A DNA stretch of 64,000 nucleotides from Maribacter forsetii DSM 18668 (GTDB lineage: Bacteria; Bacteroidota; Bacteroidia; Flavobacteriales; Flavobacteriaceae): assembly GCF_000744105.1 (NCBI RefSeq), contig NZ_JQLH01000001.1, positions 2,604,001 through 2,668,000 on the forward strand. The letters run 5' to 3'. The notes under the pieces were generated by a model. The model did no database searches. It saw nothing but the letters and a program-made list of their open reading frames with translations, and was not told the DNA's origin. Position numbers and translations under genes: made by a program. Position 1 is the stretch's first letter, and every line of letters begins with the position of its first letter. Of the stretch, positions 32,105 to 40,393 are shown piece after piece.

Positions 32105-33493
32105 TTATAAACCGGCTATAGACTTTATTTCTCCAATAATTCGATCCGCCAAACCATCAGCTTCGGTCTGACTTTTAGCTTCCGTATAAATTCTAATAAT
32201 AGGCTCTGTATTAGATTTTCTAAGATGCACCCAGTTTTCAGCAAAGTCAACCTTTACACCATCAATCGTAGAAATTTCCTCTGCGGCATATTTTTCTGCC
32301 ATGGACTTTAATATACCATCAACATCCAAACCAGGTGTCAACTGAATTTTCTTTTTACTCATAAAGTAGCTTGGGTAGCTAGCTCTAAGCTCTGCCACTG
32401 TACCACCTTTTTCAGCCATTAACATTAAAAATAACGCAGTACCTACTAATGAATCTCTACCGTAGTGACTTTCTGGATAAATGATACCTCCATTACCTTC
32501 TCCACCAATAACGGCATTATTTGCTTTCATTTTAGTAACTACATTAACTTCACCAACTGCCGCAGCTTCATAAGTACCACCGTGCTTTTGTGTAATATCT
32601 CTTAAAGCACGAGAAGATGATAGGTTAGAAACCGTATTACCTTTGGTTTTACCCAAAACATAATCTGCACAAGCCACCAAGGTGTATTCTTCACCAAACA
32701 TTTCACCATCGTTACTTATAAATGCCAAACGGTCAACATCTGGATCTACAACGATACCAAAATCAGCTTTTTCTTTAACTACTAAATCGCAAATATCCTT
32801 TAAGTGTTCTTTTAATGGTTCTGGATTATGTGGAAAATGACCGGTTGGCTCACAATACAACTCAACCACTTCAACGCCAAATTCCTTTAAAAGTTTTGGT
32901 ATCGCAATTCCTCCTGTAGAATTCACTCCATCAACCACAACTTTAAATTTCGCTTTTTTTACCACTTCGGCATCTACCAAAGACAGGTTTAAAACTTCAT
33001 CTATATGTATATCTATATAACTGTCATTCTTATTTATAACCCCTAAATCATCTACATCTGAAAAATCGAAATCTTCTTTTTCAGCTATTGCCAAAATTTT
33101 AGCACCTTGGGCAGCATCTAAAAATTCACCTTTTTCATTTAGAAGCTTTAGTGCATTCCATTGTTTTGGGTTATGGCTTGCAGTTAAGATGATACCTCCA
33201 TCCGCCTTTTCCATTGGTACCGCTATTTCAACAGTTGGTGTTGTAGATAAATCTAAATCTACCACATCTATACCTAAACCTACCAAAGTAGAAACTACAA
33301 GATTTTGAATCATCTCACCAGACAAACGTGCATCACGACCAATAACGACTTTCAACTTCTCCTTTTTAGAATAATCTTTCAACCAAATTCCGTAAGAAGC
33401 TGCAAACTTTACCGCATCAATAGGTGTAAGATTGTCTCCTGGCTTTCCTCCAATAGTTCCTCGTATTCCTGAAATAGATTTTATTAGTGTCAT
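32105..33493 (-). CDS. glmM: Phosphoglucosamine mutase
   Basis: A 462-residue alpha-D-phosphohexomutase. The phosphorylated serine is Ser106 in ILTASHNPKQWNALK. The metal loop is DPDVDRLAF, the sugar-binding loop is GGEGNGGI, and the phosphate-binding C-terminal loop is LRKSNTEPIIRIY. It converts glucosamine-6-phosphate to glucosamine-1-phosphate for peptidoglycan and lipopolysaccharide. Phosphoglucomutase or phosphomannomutase activity is possible, as the families overlap. A -7 element (33522-33515) precedes it. Confidence 0.88.
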   Translation of the reverse strand: MTLIKSISGIRGTIGGKPGDNLTPIDAVKFAASYGIWLKDYSKKEKLKVVIGRDARLSGEMIQNLVVSTLVGLGIDVVDLDLSTTPTVEIAVPMEKADGGIILTASHNPKQWNALKLLNEKGEFLDAAQGAKILAIAEKEDFDFSDVDDLGVINKNDSYIDIHIDEVLNLSLVDAEVVKKAKFKVVVDGVNSTGGIAIPKLLKEFGVEVVELYCEPTGHFPHNPEPLKEHLKDICDLVVKEKADFGIVVDPDVDRLAFISNDGEMFGEEYTLVACADYVLGKTKGNTVSNLSSSRALRDITQKHGGTYEAAAVGEVNVVTKMKANNAVIGGEGNGGIIYPESHYGRDSLVGTALFLMLMAEKGGTVAELRASYPSYFMSKKKIQLTPGLDVDGILKSMAEKYAAEEISTIDGVKVDFAENWVHLRKSNTEPIIRIYTEAKSQTEADGLADRIIGEIKSIAGL

Positions 33494-33514
33494 ATAATCT
33501 TAATAAGTTTTTTG

Positions 33515-33522
33515 CAAATATA
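33515..33522 (-). promoter_or_regulatory. -7 promoter element of glmM
   Basis: CAAATATA on the plus strand reads TATATTTG on the minus strand, a perfect TAnnTTTG, 21 nt before the glmM ATG. Confidence 0.5.
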
Positions 33523-33588
33523 AACGTATCATACTTATCACTATTGCCCTTCTTTGTAAATTCGACTTACCAAGCACAATTTAATCGA

Positions 33589-34191
33589 ATGAATTTTTTA
33601 GCTCATATTTATCTCTCTTTTAATGATAAAGAAATTACGATCGGTAATTTTATAGCCGATAGCATACGCGCCAATAAATTTGATCACTTACCTAATAAGA
33701 TACAAAAGGGAATAAAATTACATCGACATATAGACACCTATACCGACTCTCATCCAATTCCTAGAATAAGCAGCAAACGACTTCATGCAAATTACAGCCA
33801 TTACAGTAGGGTTATCGTTGACATCTATTACGATCACTTTTTAGCCAAAAATTGGTCTACATATTCAGATATTCCATTGGATGTTTTTGTAGATAATTTT
33901 TATGACCTCTTGGAAGACAATTACGAAATATTACCTATTGGGGTTAAAAAGATGATGCCTTATATGATTACCGATAATTGGATTTTCAACTATTCAAAAA
34001 TGGATGGAATTGCTCGTGTACTGAACGGTATGAACCGTAGAACGAATAATAAATCTAAAATGAATTTTGCCATTATTGACCTTGAAGAACATTATGATGC
34101 TTTTGAAGCAGAGTTCACCGAATTCTTTGAAGAGCTAATTACTTTTTCAAAACAAAAATACACTTCACTTATAGATAATAAAAAATCATAA
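33589..34191 (+). CDS. ACP phosphodiesterase-like protein (AcpH/DUF479)
   Basis: A 200-residue all-helical protein. The N-terminus MNFLAHIYLSF, then GNFIADSIR, GIKLHRHIDTYTDSHPI and VDIYYDHFLAKNW are typical of the AcpH family. AcpH removes phosphopantetheine from holo-ACP; the family belongs to the HD-like metal hydrolases. I chose the internal ATG at 33589 because homology begins exactly there; the upstream 34 codons look like leader. Confidence 0.87.
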   Translation: MNFLAHIYLSFNDKEITIGNFIADSIRANKFDHLPNKIQKGIKLHRHIDTYTDSHPIPRISSKRLHANYSHYSRVIVDIYYDHFLAKNWSTYSDIPLDVFVDNFYDLLEDNYEILPIGVKKMMPYMITDNWIFNYSKMDGIARVLNGMNRRTNNKSKMNFAIIDLEEHYDAFEAEFTEFFEELITFSKQKYTSLIDNKKS

Positions 34192-34247
34192 AATACTTAT
34201 ATCCAATATTTAAAAATAAAATAATTAAATAATAAATTTAACCACCT

Positions 34248-35939
34248 ATGAACCAAACAAAATTTGTATTAATGCTAGCTGCATTGGTTGTTTTAGCCAG
34301 TTGCAAAGAGAATCCTGCGACCCCAACAGGCACAATTACAGAAAAAGCAATGGTAGTATCTGCTCGCGAAGAAGCCTCTAAAATAGGAAGTGATATTATG
34401 GAAAAAGGCGGTAACGCTTTTGATGCCATGGTAGCCACAGAAATGGCTTTGGTAGTCGCATATCCGTTTGCAGGAAATCTTGGCGGCGGAGGCTTTATGG
34501 TGTATAGAAAAGCAGATGGTGAAGTTGGTGCTTTAGATTATAGGGAGAAAGCTCCTTTATCTGCTCACAGAGACATGTATTTAGATTCATTGGGTAACGT
34601 AATTCCCGGTAAAAGTACTTTAGGCGCCACTGCCGTTGGTGTACCCGGTACAGTTGCAGGTATTATTGAAGTGCATAAAAAGTTTGGATCACTTCCTTTA
34701 GAGGAAATCATGGCTCCGGTGATTGCTTTAGCGGAACGTGGTGTTGTAGTAACCGCTAATCAAGAAAAAAGACTAGCTAGCCAACGCGATAAATTTATAG
34801 AGGTAAACAGTGACAGCACTAAGTTTGCTACTGCCTTCAAAACTAATGACACCATTAAATATCCTGCGTTGGCAAATACATTTAGGAGCATTGCAAAGCA
34901 TGGTAGAGACGGATTCTACAAAGGTAAAGTAGCTCAAAAACTAGCTGCTTTCATTCAAGAAAAAGGAGGGTATATTACTGAAGAGGATTTAGAAAAATAC
35001 CAGGCGGTATGGAGAGACCCAATTACCTTCAACTACAAAGATTTACATATTATTTCTATGAGCCCACCTAGTAGTGGTGGCGTAACCATCAACCAAATAT
35101 TCAAAATGATGGAAAAACATGACGTTGCAAAACTCGGTCACAATTCTCCAAAAATGGTTCAATTATTCACAGAAGCTTCTAGAAGAGCTTATGCTGATAG
35201 AAATTACTTTTTAGGTGACCCTGACTTTGTTGAAATTCCTTATGATAAATTATTGAGTGACGATTACCTAGCTGAAAGAATGGCTAATTTTTCTTTTGAT
35301 AAGGCTACTAAATCTTCTGAAGTTGAACATGGAAATATAGAGATCGTAGAGAGCATGGAAACCACCCACTACTCTATTGTAGATCAAGAAGGGAATGCCA
35401 TATCCGTCACCACAACACTTAACGGCGCTTACGGCTCTAAATTATATTCAGATGAGCTTGGTTTCTTTTTAAACAATGAAATGGACGATTTCAGCTCTAA
35501 GGCAGGCGTACCCAACATGTTTGGTCTTGTAGGTGCCGAAGCAAATAGTATTGCTGCGGAAAAAAGAATGTTGAGCAGTATGACCCCAACTATTGTTGAA
35601 CGTAACGGTAAATTATGGATGGTTGTTGGAACTCCAGGTGGATCTACAATAATTACCGCTGTGGCACAAACTATTTTAAATGGATATGAATTTAAAATGA
35701 GTATGCAAGATGCCGTTAACGCTCCTCGTTTTCATCATCAATGGTTACCAGATATGGTCATTTTTGAACCGGACGGATTTTCCTCTGATTTAAAAGAAGA
35801 AATGAAATCTAAAGGATATATTATTAATGAAGAAAGAACACCTATTATAGGTAAAGTTGATGCCATTCGCGTTTTAGCAAATGGAAAACTTGAAGGGGGT
35901 GCTGATAAACGTGGAGATGATGCCGCTGTTGGTTTTTAA
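34248..35939 (+). CDS. ggt: Gamma-glutamyltransferase, lipoprotein form
   Basis: A 563-residue Ntn-hydrolase precursor. It has a lipoprotein signal peptide (LAALVVLASCKENP). The autocatalytic cleavage site and nucleophile is Thr372 in METTHYSIVDQEG. Further blocks are GGNAFDAMVATEMAL, NLGGGGFMVYR and VVGTPGGSTIITAV. It cleaves gamma-glutamyl bonds such as glutathione in the periplasm. Both large and small subunits are complete. Length is usual. Confidence 0.94.
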   Translation: MNQTKFVLMLAALVVLASCKENPATPTGTITEKAMVVSAREEASKIGSDIMEKGGNAFDAMVATEMALVVAYPFAGNLGGGGFMVYRKADGEVGALDYREKAPLSAHRDMYLDSLGNVIPGKSTLGATAVGVPGTVAGIIEVHKKFGSLPLEEIMAPVIALAERGVVVTANQEKRLASQRDKFIEVNSDSTKFATAFKTNDTIKYPALANTFRSIAKHGRDGFYKGKVAQKLAAFIQEKGGYITEEDLEKYQAVWRDPITFNYKDLHIISMSPPSSGGVTINQIFKMMEKHDVAKLGHNSPKMVQLFTEASRRAYADRNYFLGDPDFVEIPYDKLLSDDYLAERMANFSFDKATKSSEVEHGNIEIVESMETTHYSIVDQEGNAISVTTTLNGAYGSKLYSDELGFFLNNEMDDFSSKAGVPNMFGLVGAEANSIAAEKRMLSSMTPTIVERNGKLWMVVGTPGGSTIITAVAQTILNGYEFKMSMQDAVNAPRFHHQWLPDMVIFEPDGFSSDLKEEMKSKGYIINEERTPIIGKVDAIRVLANGKLEGGADKRGDDAAVGF

Positions 35940-36012
35940 TCAACGCTAAATTAGATTTAATAAGGTTATATACTTTATACAACAATTTATTATTGAAATA
36001 TTTAAATATATT

Positions 36013-36711
36013 ATGCTAAAGAAATTATTTAAGTTATTAGGTATTCTAATTTTACTAGCCATAATAAGCTATGGAGTCTTATATTACCTCTATAACGAAC
36101 CTTTACCTACAGGAGAATCTGGACCAGAAGCAGATGCTTTAGCATACAGAATGTTCGATGCACTTAATTATAAAAATTATAACAACACAAAGGTATTGGA
36201 ATGGTCTTTTAGAGGCGATCACCATTACATCTGGAATAGAGAGAAAGAAATTGTTACCGTTTCTTGGGACGACATTGTCGTTCAATTAGATTTAATAACC
36301 CCTTCTTCCAGTACAGCAGCTATTAATAATGTACCTGTTGCTTATGAAAAAACACAAGACTTAATTGAAAAAGCACAAAGCTATTTTAATAATGATTCTT
36401 TCTGGCTTGTGGCTCCTTTTAAAGCTTTTGACCGAGGTGCCGAACGATATTTAGTAGATATGAAAGATGGCTCAGAAGCATTATTGGTTACATATACCCA
36501 AGGCGGAGACACCCCGGGAGATTCTTATATGTGGATTATTGAACCCAGCGGAAGACCTAAGAGTTTTAAACTTTGGACAAAAATTATACCTATTGGCGGT
36601 GTAGAAGCTACATGGGAAGAATGGGTTAAAACAGAAAGCGGCGTCTTTTTACCTACACAACATAAACTTGGTCCACTCTCAATTTCTATGGGCGAAGTTA
36701 GTGGGCGCTAA
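36013..36711 (+). CDS. Membrane-anchored hypothetical protein
   Basis: A 232-residue protein not assigned to a named family. An N-terminal membrane helix (LLGILILLAIISYGVLYYLY) is followed by a periplasmic domain rich in Trp and Tyr (ALNYKNYNNTKVLEWSFRG; SYMWIIEPSGRPKSFKLW). The pattern recalls the outer-membrane lipoprotein-sorting/DUF-type beta-sheet proteins, but no motif decides this. It follows ggt by 73 nt and precedes the LURP-like gene by 77 nt; co-transcription is possible. Confidence 0.62.
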   Translation: MLKKLFKLLGILILLAIISYGVLYYLYNEPLPTGESGPEADALAYRMFDALNYKNYNNTKVLEWSFRGDHHYIWNREKEIVTVSWDDIVVQLDLITPSSSTAAINNVPVAYEKTQDLIEKAQSYFNNDSFWLVAPFKAFDRGAERYLVDMKDGSEALLVTYTQGGDTPGDSYMWIIEPSGRPKSFKLWTKIIPIGGVEATWEEWVKTESGVFLPTQHKLGPLSISMGEVSGR

Positions 36712-36788
36712 CAACTATTTTCTTTGCTAAAACATAATATAATTTAGCTAGCTGAGTTAGTGTAGGACACCAACATAAAATCAATTTC

Positions 36789-37385
36789 ATGCAAGATTAT
36801 GAATTTCCTTTAAATTTCACTTTCCATATTGGCACTTTATCAAATGACTTTTCAGCCGTAGACGCCAATGGAAAAATGATTGCCTATGTAAAGCAAAAGC
36901 TTTTTAAATTCAAGGAGAATGTTGGTGTTTATGAAAATGACAGTAAAACCAATTTACTTTACAATATTAAAGCAGATAGGTGGATTGACTTCTCTGCATG
37001 CTATTCTTTTTCTGACCCTACTGGTAAGGAATATGGAAAAATAGGTCGTAAAGGATGGGCTTCTTTATGGAAAGCGCATTATGAGGTTTTTGATCAAAAT
37101 AAACAATTAAAGTATACCATTAGAGAAGAGAATGCTTGGGTAAAAGTAATGGACGGTTTGGTTGGTCAAATTCCTATTATCAACCTATTTACAGGTTTAT
37201 TTCTTAATCCTGCTTACTTGGTTATCAATGAAAACAATGAGACTGTGGTGCGTTTATCTAAAGAAAAATCATTAGTTGGTCGTCGTTTTAAGGTTAGTGA
37301 AGTAAAAAAACTGAACGGTAAAGATGATGATATTATCATATTAAGTTTAATGATGATGGTATTGCTTGAGCGAAGAAAAGGCTAA
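36789..37385 (+). CDS. LURP-one/tubby-C-like beta-barrel protein
   Basis: A 198-residue cytoplasmic protein. The order of short strands, with FSAVDANGKMIAYVKQKLFKF, YNIKADRWIDFSACY, and a hydrophobic helix near the end (DDIIILSLMMMVLL), resembles LURP-one-related/scramblase-like barrels, which bind membranes. No catalytic residues are seen. The match is from general pattern, so confidence is moderate. Confidence 0.6.
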   Translation: MQDYEFPLNFTFHIGTLSNDFSAVDANGKMIAYVKQKLFKFKENVGVYENDSKTNLLYNIKADRWIDFSACYSFSDPTGKEYGKIGRKGWASLWKAHYEVFDQNKQLKYTIREENAWVKVMDGLVGQIPIINLFTGLFLNPAYLVINENNETVVRLSKEKSLVGRRFKVSEVKKLNGKDDDIIILSLMMMVLLERRKG

Positions 37386-37581
37386 AATTCTGCTAAATAT
37401 AAAATTATACTCAGCTTGCGAATTGAATAATCTAAGTAATACTATTACTACCTAAAATTCTGCTCACTTACTTACAAGCAAATTTCATTTTTCTTAATAT
37501 AATCATTTTAGAATGTTTAATCAGATTACCTAAATGATGAAAAATGAAGTAATTTTAAGTTCTTAAAGAAAATTTTAGGTT

Positions 37582-38007
37582 ATGGAAATTAAATTAATCA
37601 CACTAAATGAAGTAACGTCAGACCTGCAATCTCAACTTACGGAACTCTATAAGCAATTAAATGCAGATTTGACACAATTGGATATTGCGAGTGCATTATC
37701 TGATTACAACACCACTGAGGCCGTAATCTGTATGGATAAAGATAAATTAGTTGGTATTGCTATGATGGCAAAATACAAGGTAGTATCCGGTCATAAAGGT
37801 ATGATAGAAGACGTAGTTGTCTCCTCTGATTATAGAGGTCAAGGCATTGGAAGAAAGCTAATGGAAAAACTATTAGAACAAGCAGAGTCATCAAAACTAG
37901 ATGATGTATTATTATTTAGCGGTCACCACAGAACCGCTGCAATTTCCCTATATAAAAGCTTAGGATTCAAGTTAAAAGAAAGTGGAATGTATATTAAAAA
38001 ATATTAA
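37582..38007 (+). CDS. GNAT-family N-acetyltransferase
   Basis: A 141-residue acetyltransferase. The acetyl-CoA-binding motif is VVSSDYRGQGIGRKLMEKL (R/Q-x-x-G-x-G/A type), preceded by the beta-4 strand GMIEDVVV and followed by HHRTAAISLYKSLGFK. It transfers acetyl from acetyl-CoA to an amine; substrate unknown. It is convergent with the LexA-like repressor gene, with 9 nt between stops. Confidence 0.88.
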   Translation: MEIKLITLNEVTSDLQSQLTELYKQLNADLTQLDIASALSDYNTTEAVICMDKDKLVGIAMMAKYKVVSGHKGMIEDVVVSSDYRGQGIGRKLMEKLLEQAESSKLDDVLLFSGHHRTAAISLYKSLGFKLKESGMYIKKY

Positions 38008-38016
38008 ACCTATAGT

Positions 38017-38784
38017 TTAATTAACCTTCTTAACATGTTGTAATTGATCTTTTAACTCTTTCATAGACTCTTGCAATTGTCGTAGCAGTCCGCTATCGGT
38101 AGTAGCATCTACATTAAACGTTATTTTGCTACTTACTTCCCAAATTTCTTGAATTTGAAAAGGCTTAATATCATAAGGTGGATATGTTTCATTCAAAGAA
38201 ATTAACGTTACATTATTTGAATTTGGTCGCTTCTCCACCTTTTTAACCATTATAGAATCTTGTAAAACTACAACGTACATTTTGTTTGCGCTTACATAAT
38301 CTATATGTTCAATTGCCCTAGCTAAAACCCACTCACCGGGGTGTAAATTGGGCAACATACTATCACCCTCTACCTGAAACCCACGATAGGTTGCATTTCT
38401 AAATTCTGGAATAGGTAAATCAAAAGCTGGTAATTGTTGATACCAACTGGTATCGGAAATATTTTGTGGATATCCTGCCGCTGCTTTTGCATTCACCAAA
38501 ACCATGTTATCCCTATTAGCAGAATCTACCGTTACTACCTTAGGTATTACACTTGTCTTAGAAGTCTCTAAGTACTGTTCTTCACTCTCGCCAAATAACC
38601 ACAACGGATTAATCTTGAATTGTTTTAATAATTCTGAAACCACTTTACCGGAAAGTTTGGTTCTACCTCGTTCTATATCTGCAGTTGTACTAGAAACACC
38701 AATCAACGCAGCAAAATCCGCCTGTGTATAACCCAGTTCCCGTCGTAAATCCGTAAATCGTTTTAATGTCAATTCATTTTCCAT
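38017..38784 (-). CDS. LexA/CI-type repressor: HTH-XRE plus S24 autopeptidase domain
   Basis: A 255-residue regulator. Residues about 8-65 form an XRE helix-turn-helix (RRELGYTQADFAALIGVSST). Residues about 95-200 form an S24 domain. The autocleavage site is Ala103-Gly104 in KAAAGYP, the nucleophile Ser142 in VEGDSMLPNLHPGEWV, and the general base Lys181 in DSIMVKKVE; the 39-residue Ser-Lys distance is close to LexA. All elements for RecA-stimulated self-cleavage are present. A short coiled coil ends the protein. It faces the radical-SAM repair gene across a spacer with repeated operator-like boxes. No phage genes are near, so a phage CI origin is not supported. Start at ATG 38784. Confidence 0.9.
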   Translation of the reverse strand: MENELTLKRFTDLRRELGYTQADFAALIGVSSTTADIERGRTKLSGKVVSELLKQFKINPLWLFGESEEQYLETSKTSVIPKVVTVDSANRDNMVLVNAKAAAGYPQNISDTSWYQQLPAFDLPIPEFRNATYRGFQVEGDSMLPNLHPGEWVLARAIEHIDYVSANKMYVVVLQDSIMVKKVEKRPNSNNVTLISLNETYPPYDIKPFQIQEIWEVSSKITFNVDATTDSGLLRQLQESMKELKDQLQHVKKVN

Positions 38785-38828
38785 AATATAGCTTGGTATC
38801 AATCAAGTATTTAGCATTCTCAATACTT

Positions 38829-38859
38829 CAAATATAGTGATTATGGATTATATCCAAAA
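38829..38859 (-). promoter_or_regulatory. Promoter of the LexA-like repressor
   Basis: On the minus strand TTTTGG (38859-38854) and TATATTTG (38836-38829) are 17-18 nt apart, close to the ideal -33/-7 arrangement. Operator box 1 (GGATTATATCC, 38845-38855) lies between the two elements, so binding there should cause autorepression. Confidence 0.72.
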
Positions 38860-38915
38860 TATTATTTGGATTATTTCCATAATTAGGAATTATTCCATAA
38901 TTTTGGATTAATTAC
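38845..38915. promoter_or_regulatory. Array of 11-bp operator boxes (consensus GGATTATNTCC)
   Basis: Box 1 GGATTATATCC (38845-38855), box 2 GGATTATTTCC (38868-38878) and box 3 GGAATTATTCC (38886-38896, a perfect palindrome) share GGA-N5-TCC dyad symmetry. GGATTAATTAC (38905-38915) is a degraded fourth copy. Box 1 covers the repressor promoter. Box 3 abuts, and box 4 overlaps, the -7 element of the radical-SAM gene. The likely binder is the adjacent LexA-like repressor. Confidence 0.72.
38898..38905 (+). promoter_or_regulatory. -7 promoter element of the radical-SAM gene
   Basis: TAATTTTG matches TAnnTTTG and lies 18 nt before the ATG. It sits between operator boxes 3 and 4. Confidence 0.58.
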
Positions 38916-38923
38916 AAATTGCT

Positions 38924-40183
38924 ATGGATTTTAATAGAATAAAGGAAAAATTAAATATACTGGCGGATGCCGCTAAATATGATGTGTCTTGTTCTAGTAG
39001 CGGCAGCAACCGTAAGAATAAGAATAATGGCTTAGGAGATACCGGAAACGGAATTTGCCACACATATACAGAGGACGGTCGTTGTGTCTCTTTATTAAAG
39101 ATCTTACTGACCAATCATTGCATCTTTGATTGCGCCTATTGTGTAACACGTAAAAGTAACGACATACAAAGAGCTGCTTTTAAAATTCAGGAGGTGGTGG
39201 ATTTAACCATTAATTTCTATAGAAGAAATTATATAGAAGGTCTGTTCTTAAGTTCCGGCATATTTAAAAGTGCAGACCATACGATGGAAAGACTTATTTC
39301 TGTAGCTAAAAAATTGCGTGAAGAAGAAAATTTTAACGGATACATTCACTTAAAGTCTATACCAGGCGCCAGTGATGAACTTATGTACGAGGCCGGTTTA
39401 TATGCTGATCGTTTGTCGGTCAACATTGAAATCCCCACTATCTCCGGCCTTAAACTATTGGCTCCGGACAAAAAACATGAAGATTTCATTAAACCTATGC
39501 AAAAGGTAAAAGATGAAATTATTCGTTATAAAGAAGAACGAAAAATCATTAAAAGCACTGCCAAATATGCCCCTGCAGGGCAAAGTACCCAAATGATAGT
39601 AGGTGCTACAGGCGAAAGTGATAAGGACATCATGTACTCTGCAACTCATTTTTACAAGAATTATAAAATGAAACGCGTTTATTACTCTGGTTACGTACCC
39701 ATCTCTACAGATAGCAGATTACCTTCTTTAGGTTCCGAAGTTCCAATGCTTCGTGAAAACCGACTATATCAGACAGATTGGCTACTTCGTTTTTATGGTT
39801 TTAGCGTGAACGAAATATTAGATGCGGACAATCCTAATTTAGATATGGATATAGATCCCAAACTAATGTGGGCACTTAGAAACCTAAATTATTTTCCTGT
39901 AGATATTAATAAAGCTGAACCACGAATGTTGGCAAGAATTCCTGGTATAGGAATGGGCTCTGTTCATAAAATTATAAGTGGCAGAAAGTACCGTAGTTTA
40001 AACTGGGAACATCTTAAAAAAATGGGAATAGCGCTTAACCGAGCTAAGTATTTTATCATCTGTAATTCCAATGATTGGGAACGAAGAGATTTAGATGCAT
40101 CCACGATAAAGGGAATGATTTTACAATCTCAAAATGGAAAATTCAAAAATCAATATAACAATCAATTATCATTATTTAATTAA
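38924..40183 (+). CDS. Radical SAM protein, putative DNA modification/repair (TIGR03916 type)
   Basis: A 419-residue radical SAM enzyme. The [4Fe-4S] cluster motif is C66-x3-C70-x2-C73 in NHCIFDCAYC. Earlier cysteines (VSCSSSGSN; GICHTYTEDGRC) are a family feature. The C-terminal third has a helix-hairpin-helix-like DNA-binding motif (ARIPGIGMGSVHKII). The architecture is that of the putative DNA modification/repair radical SAM family usually found next to a TIGR03915 partner, as here. Chemistry and substrate are unknown. The promoter is embedded in operator boxes for the divergent LexA-like repressor. Confidence 0.88.
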   Translation: MDFNRIKEKLNILADAAKYDVSCSSSGSNRKNKNNGLGDTGNGICHTYTEDGRCVSLLKILLTNHCIFDCAYCVTRKSNDIQRAAFKIQEVVDLTINFYRRNYIEGLFLSSGIFKSADHTMERLISVAKKLREEENFNGYIHLKSIPGASDELMYEAGLYADRLSVNIEIPTISGLKLLAPDKKHEDFIKPMQKVKDEIIRYKEERKIIKSTAKYAPAGQSTQMIVGATGESDKDIMYSATHFYKNYKMKRVYYSGYVPISTDSRLPSLGSEVPMLRENRLYQTDWLLRFYGFSVNEILDADNPNLDMDIDPKLMWALRNLNYFPVDINKAEPRMLARIPGIGMGSVHKIISGRKYRSLNWEHLKKMGIALNRAKYFIICNSNDWERRDLDASTIKGMILQSQNGKFKNQYNNQLSLFN

Positions 40184-40212
40184 AGTATAAATTAATCAAT
40201 TTTTATTCGACT

Positions 40213-40383
40213 ATGGAAAACCTAAATAACACCCTCAATACACAGAATTTATCAATTTTTAGTACTGTGGTTGACCGTAGTCAAAGTCAAATTTTAGCCC
40301 TAGGATACCAAATGGTATTATTAAAAACTAAAATTAAGAAAAGGCTAAAAATTGTATCTCGAATCTTTTTCTTCAACTTCTAA
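40213..40383 (+). CDS. Possible 56-residue small ORF between the two repair genes
   Basis: An ATG-initiated frame (MENLNNTLNTQNLSIF and onward) fills the 210-nt gap between the radical-SAM gene and its TIGR03915 partner, and stops 10 nt before the partner ATG. The C-terminal half is basic and hydrophobic (KTKIKKRLKIVSRIFFF). I recognise no family, and chance cannot be excluded at this length in AT-rich DNA. Confidence 0.3.
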   Translation: MENLNNTLNTQNLSIFSTVVDRSQSQILALGYQMVLLKTKIKKRLKIVSRIFFFNF

Positions 40384-40393
40384 AACTGTTTAT

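Noticed and set aside
37382..37464. 13-bp direct repeat CTAAAATTCTGCT (37382-37394 and 37452-37464) as an insertion footprint
   Set aside because: No inverted termini or transposase remains lie between the copies; chance or local slippage is enough.
38017..38784. Prophage CI repressor
   Set aside because: The S24/XRE architecture fits phage CI too, but no integrase, phage structural or lysis genes are nearby and the divergent genes are repair-associated.
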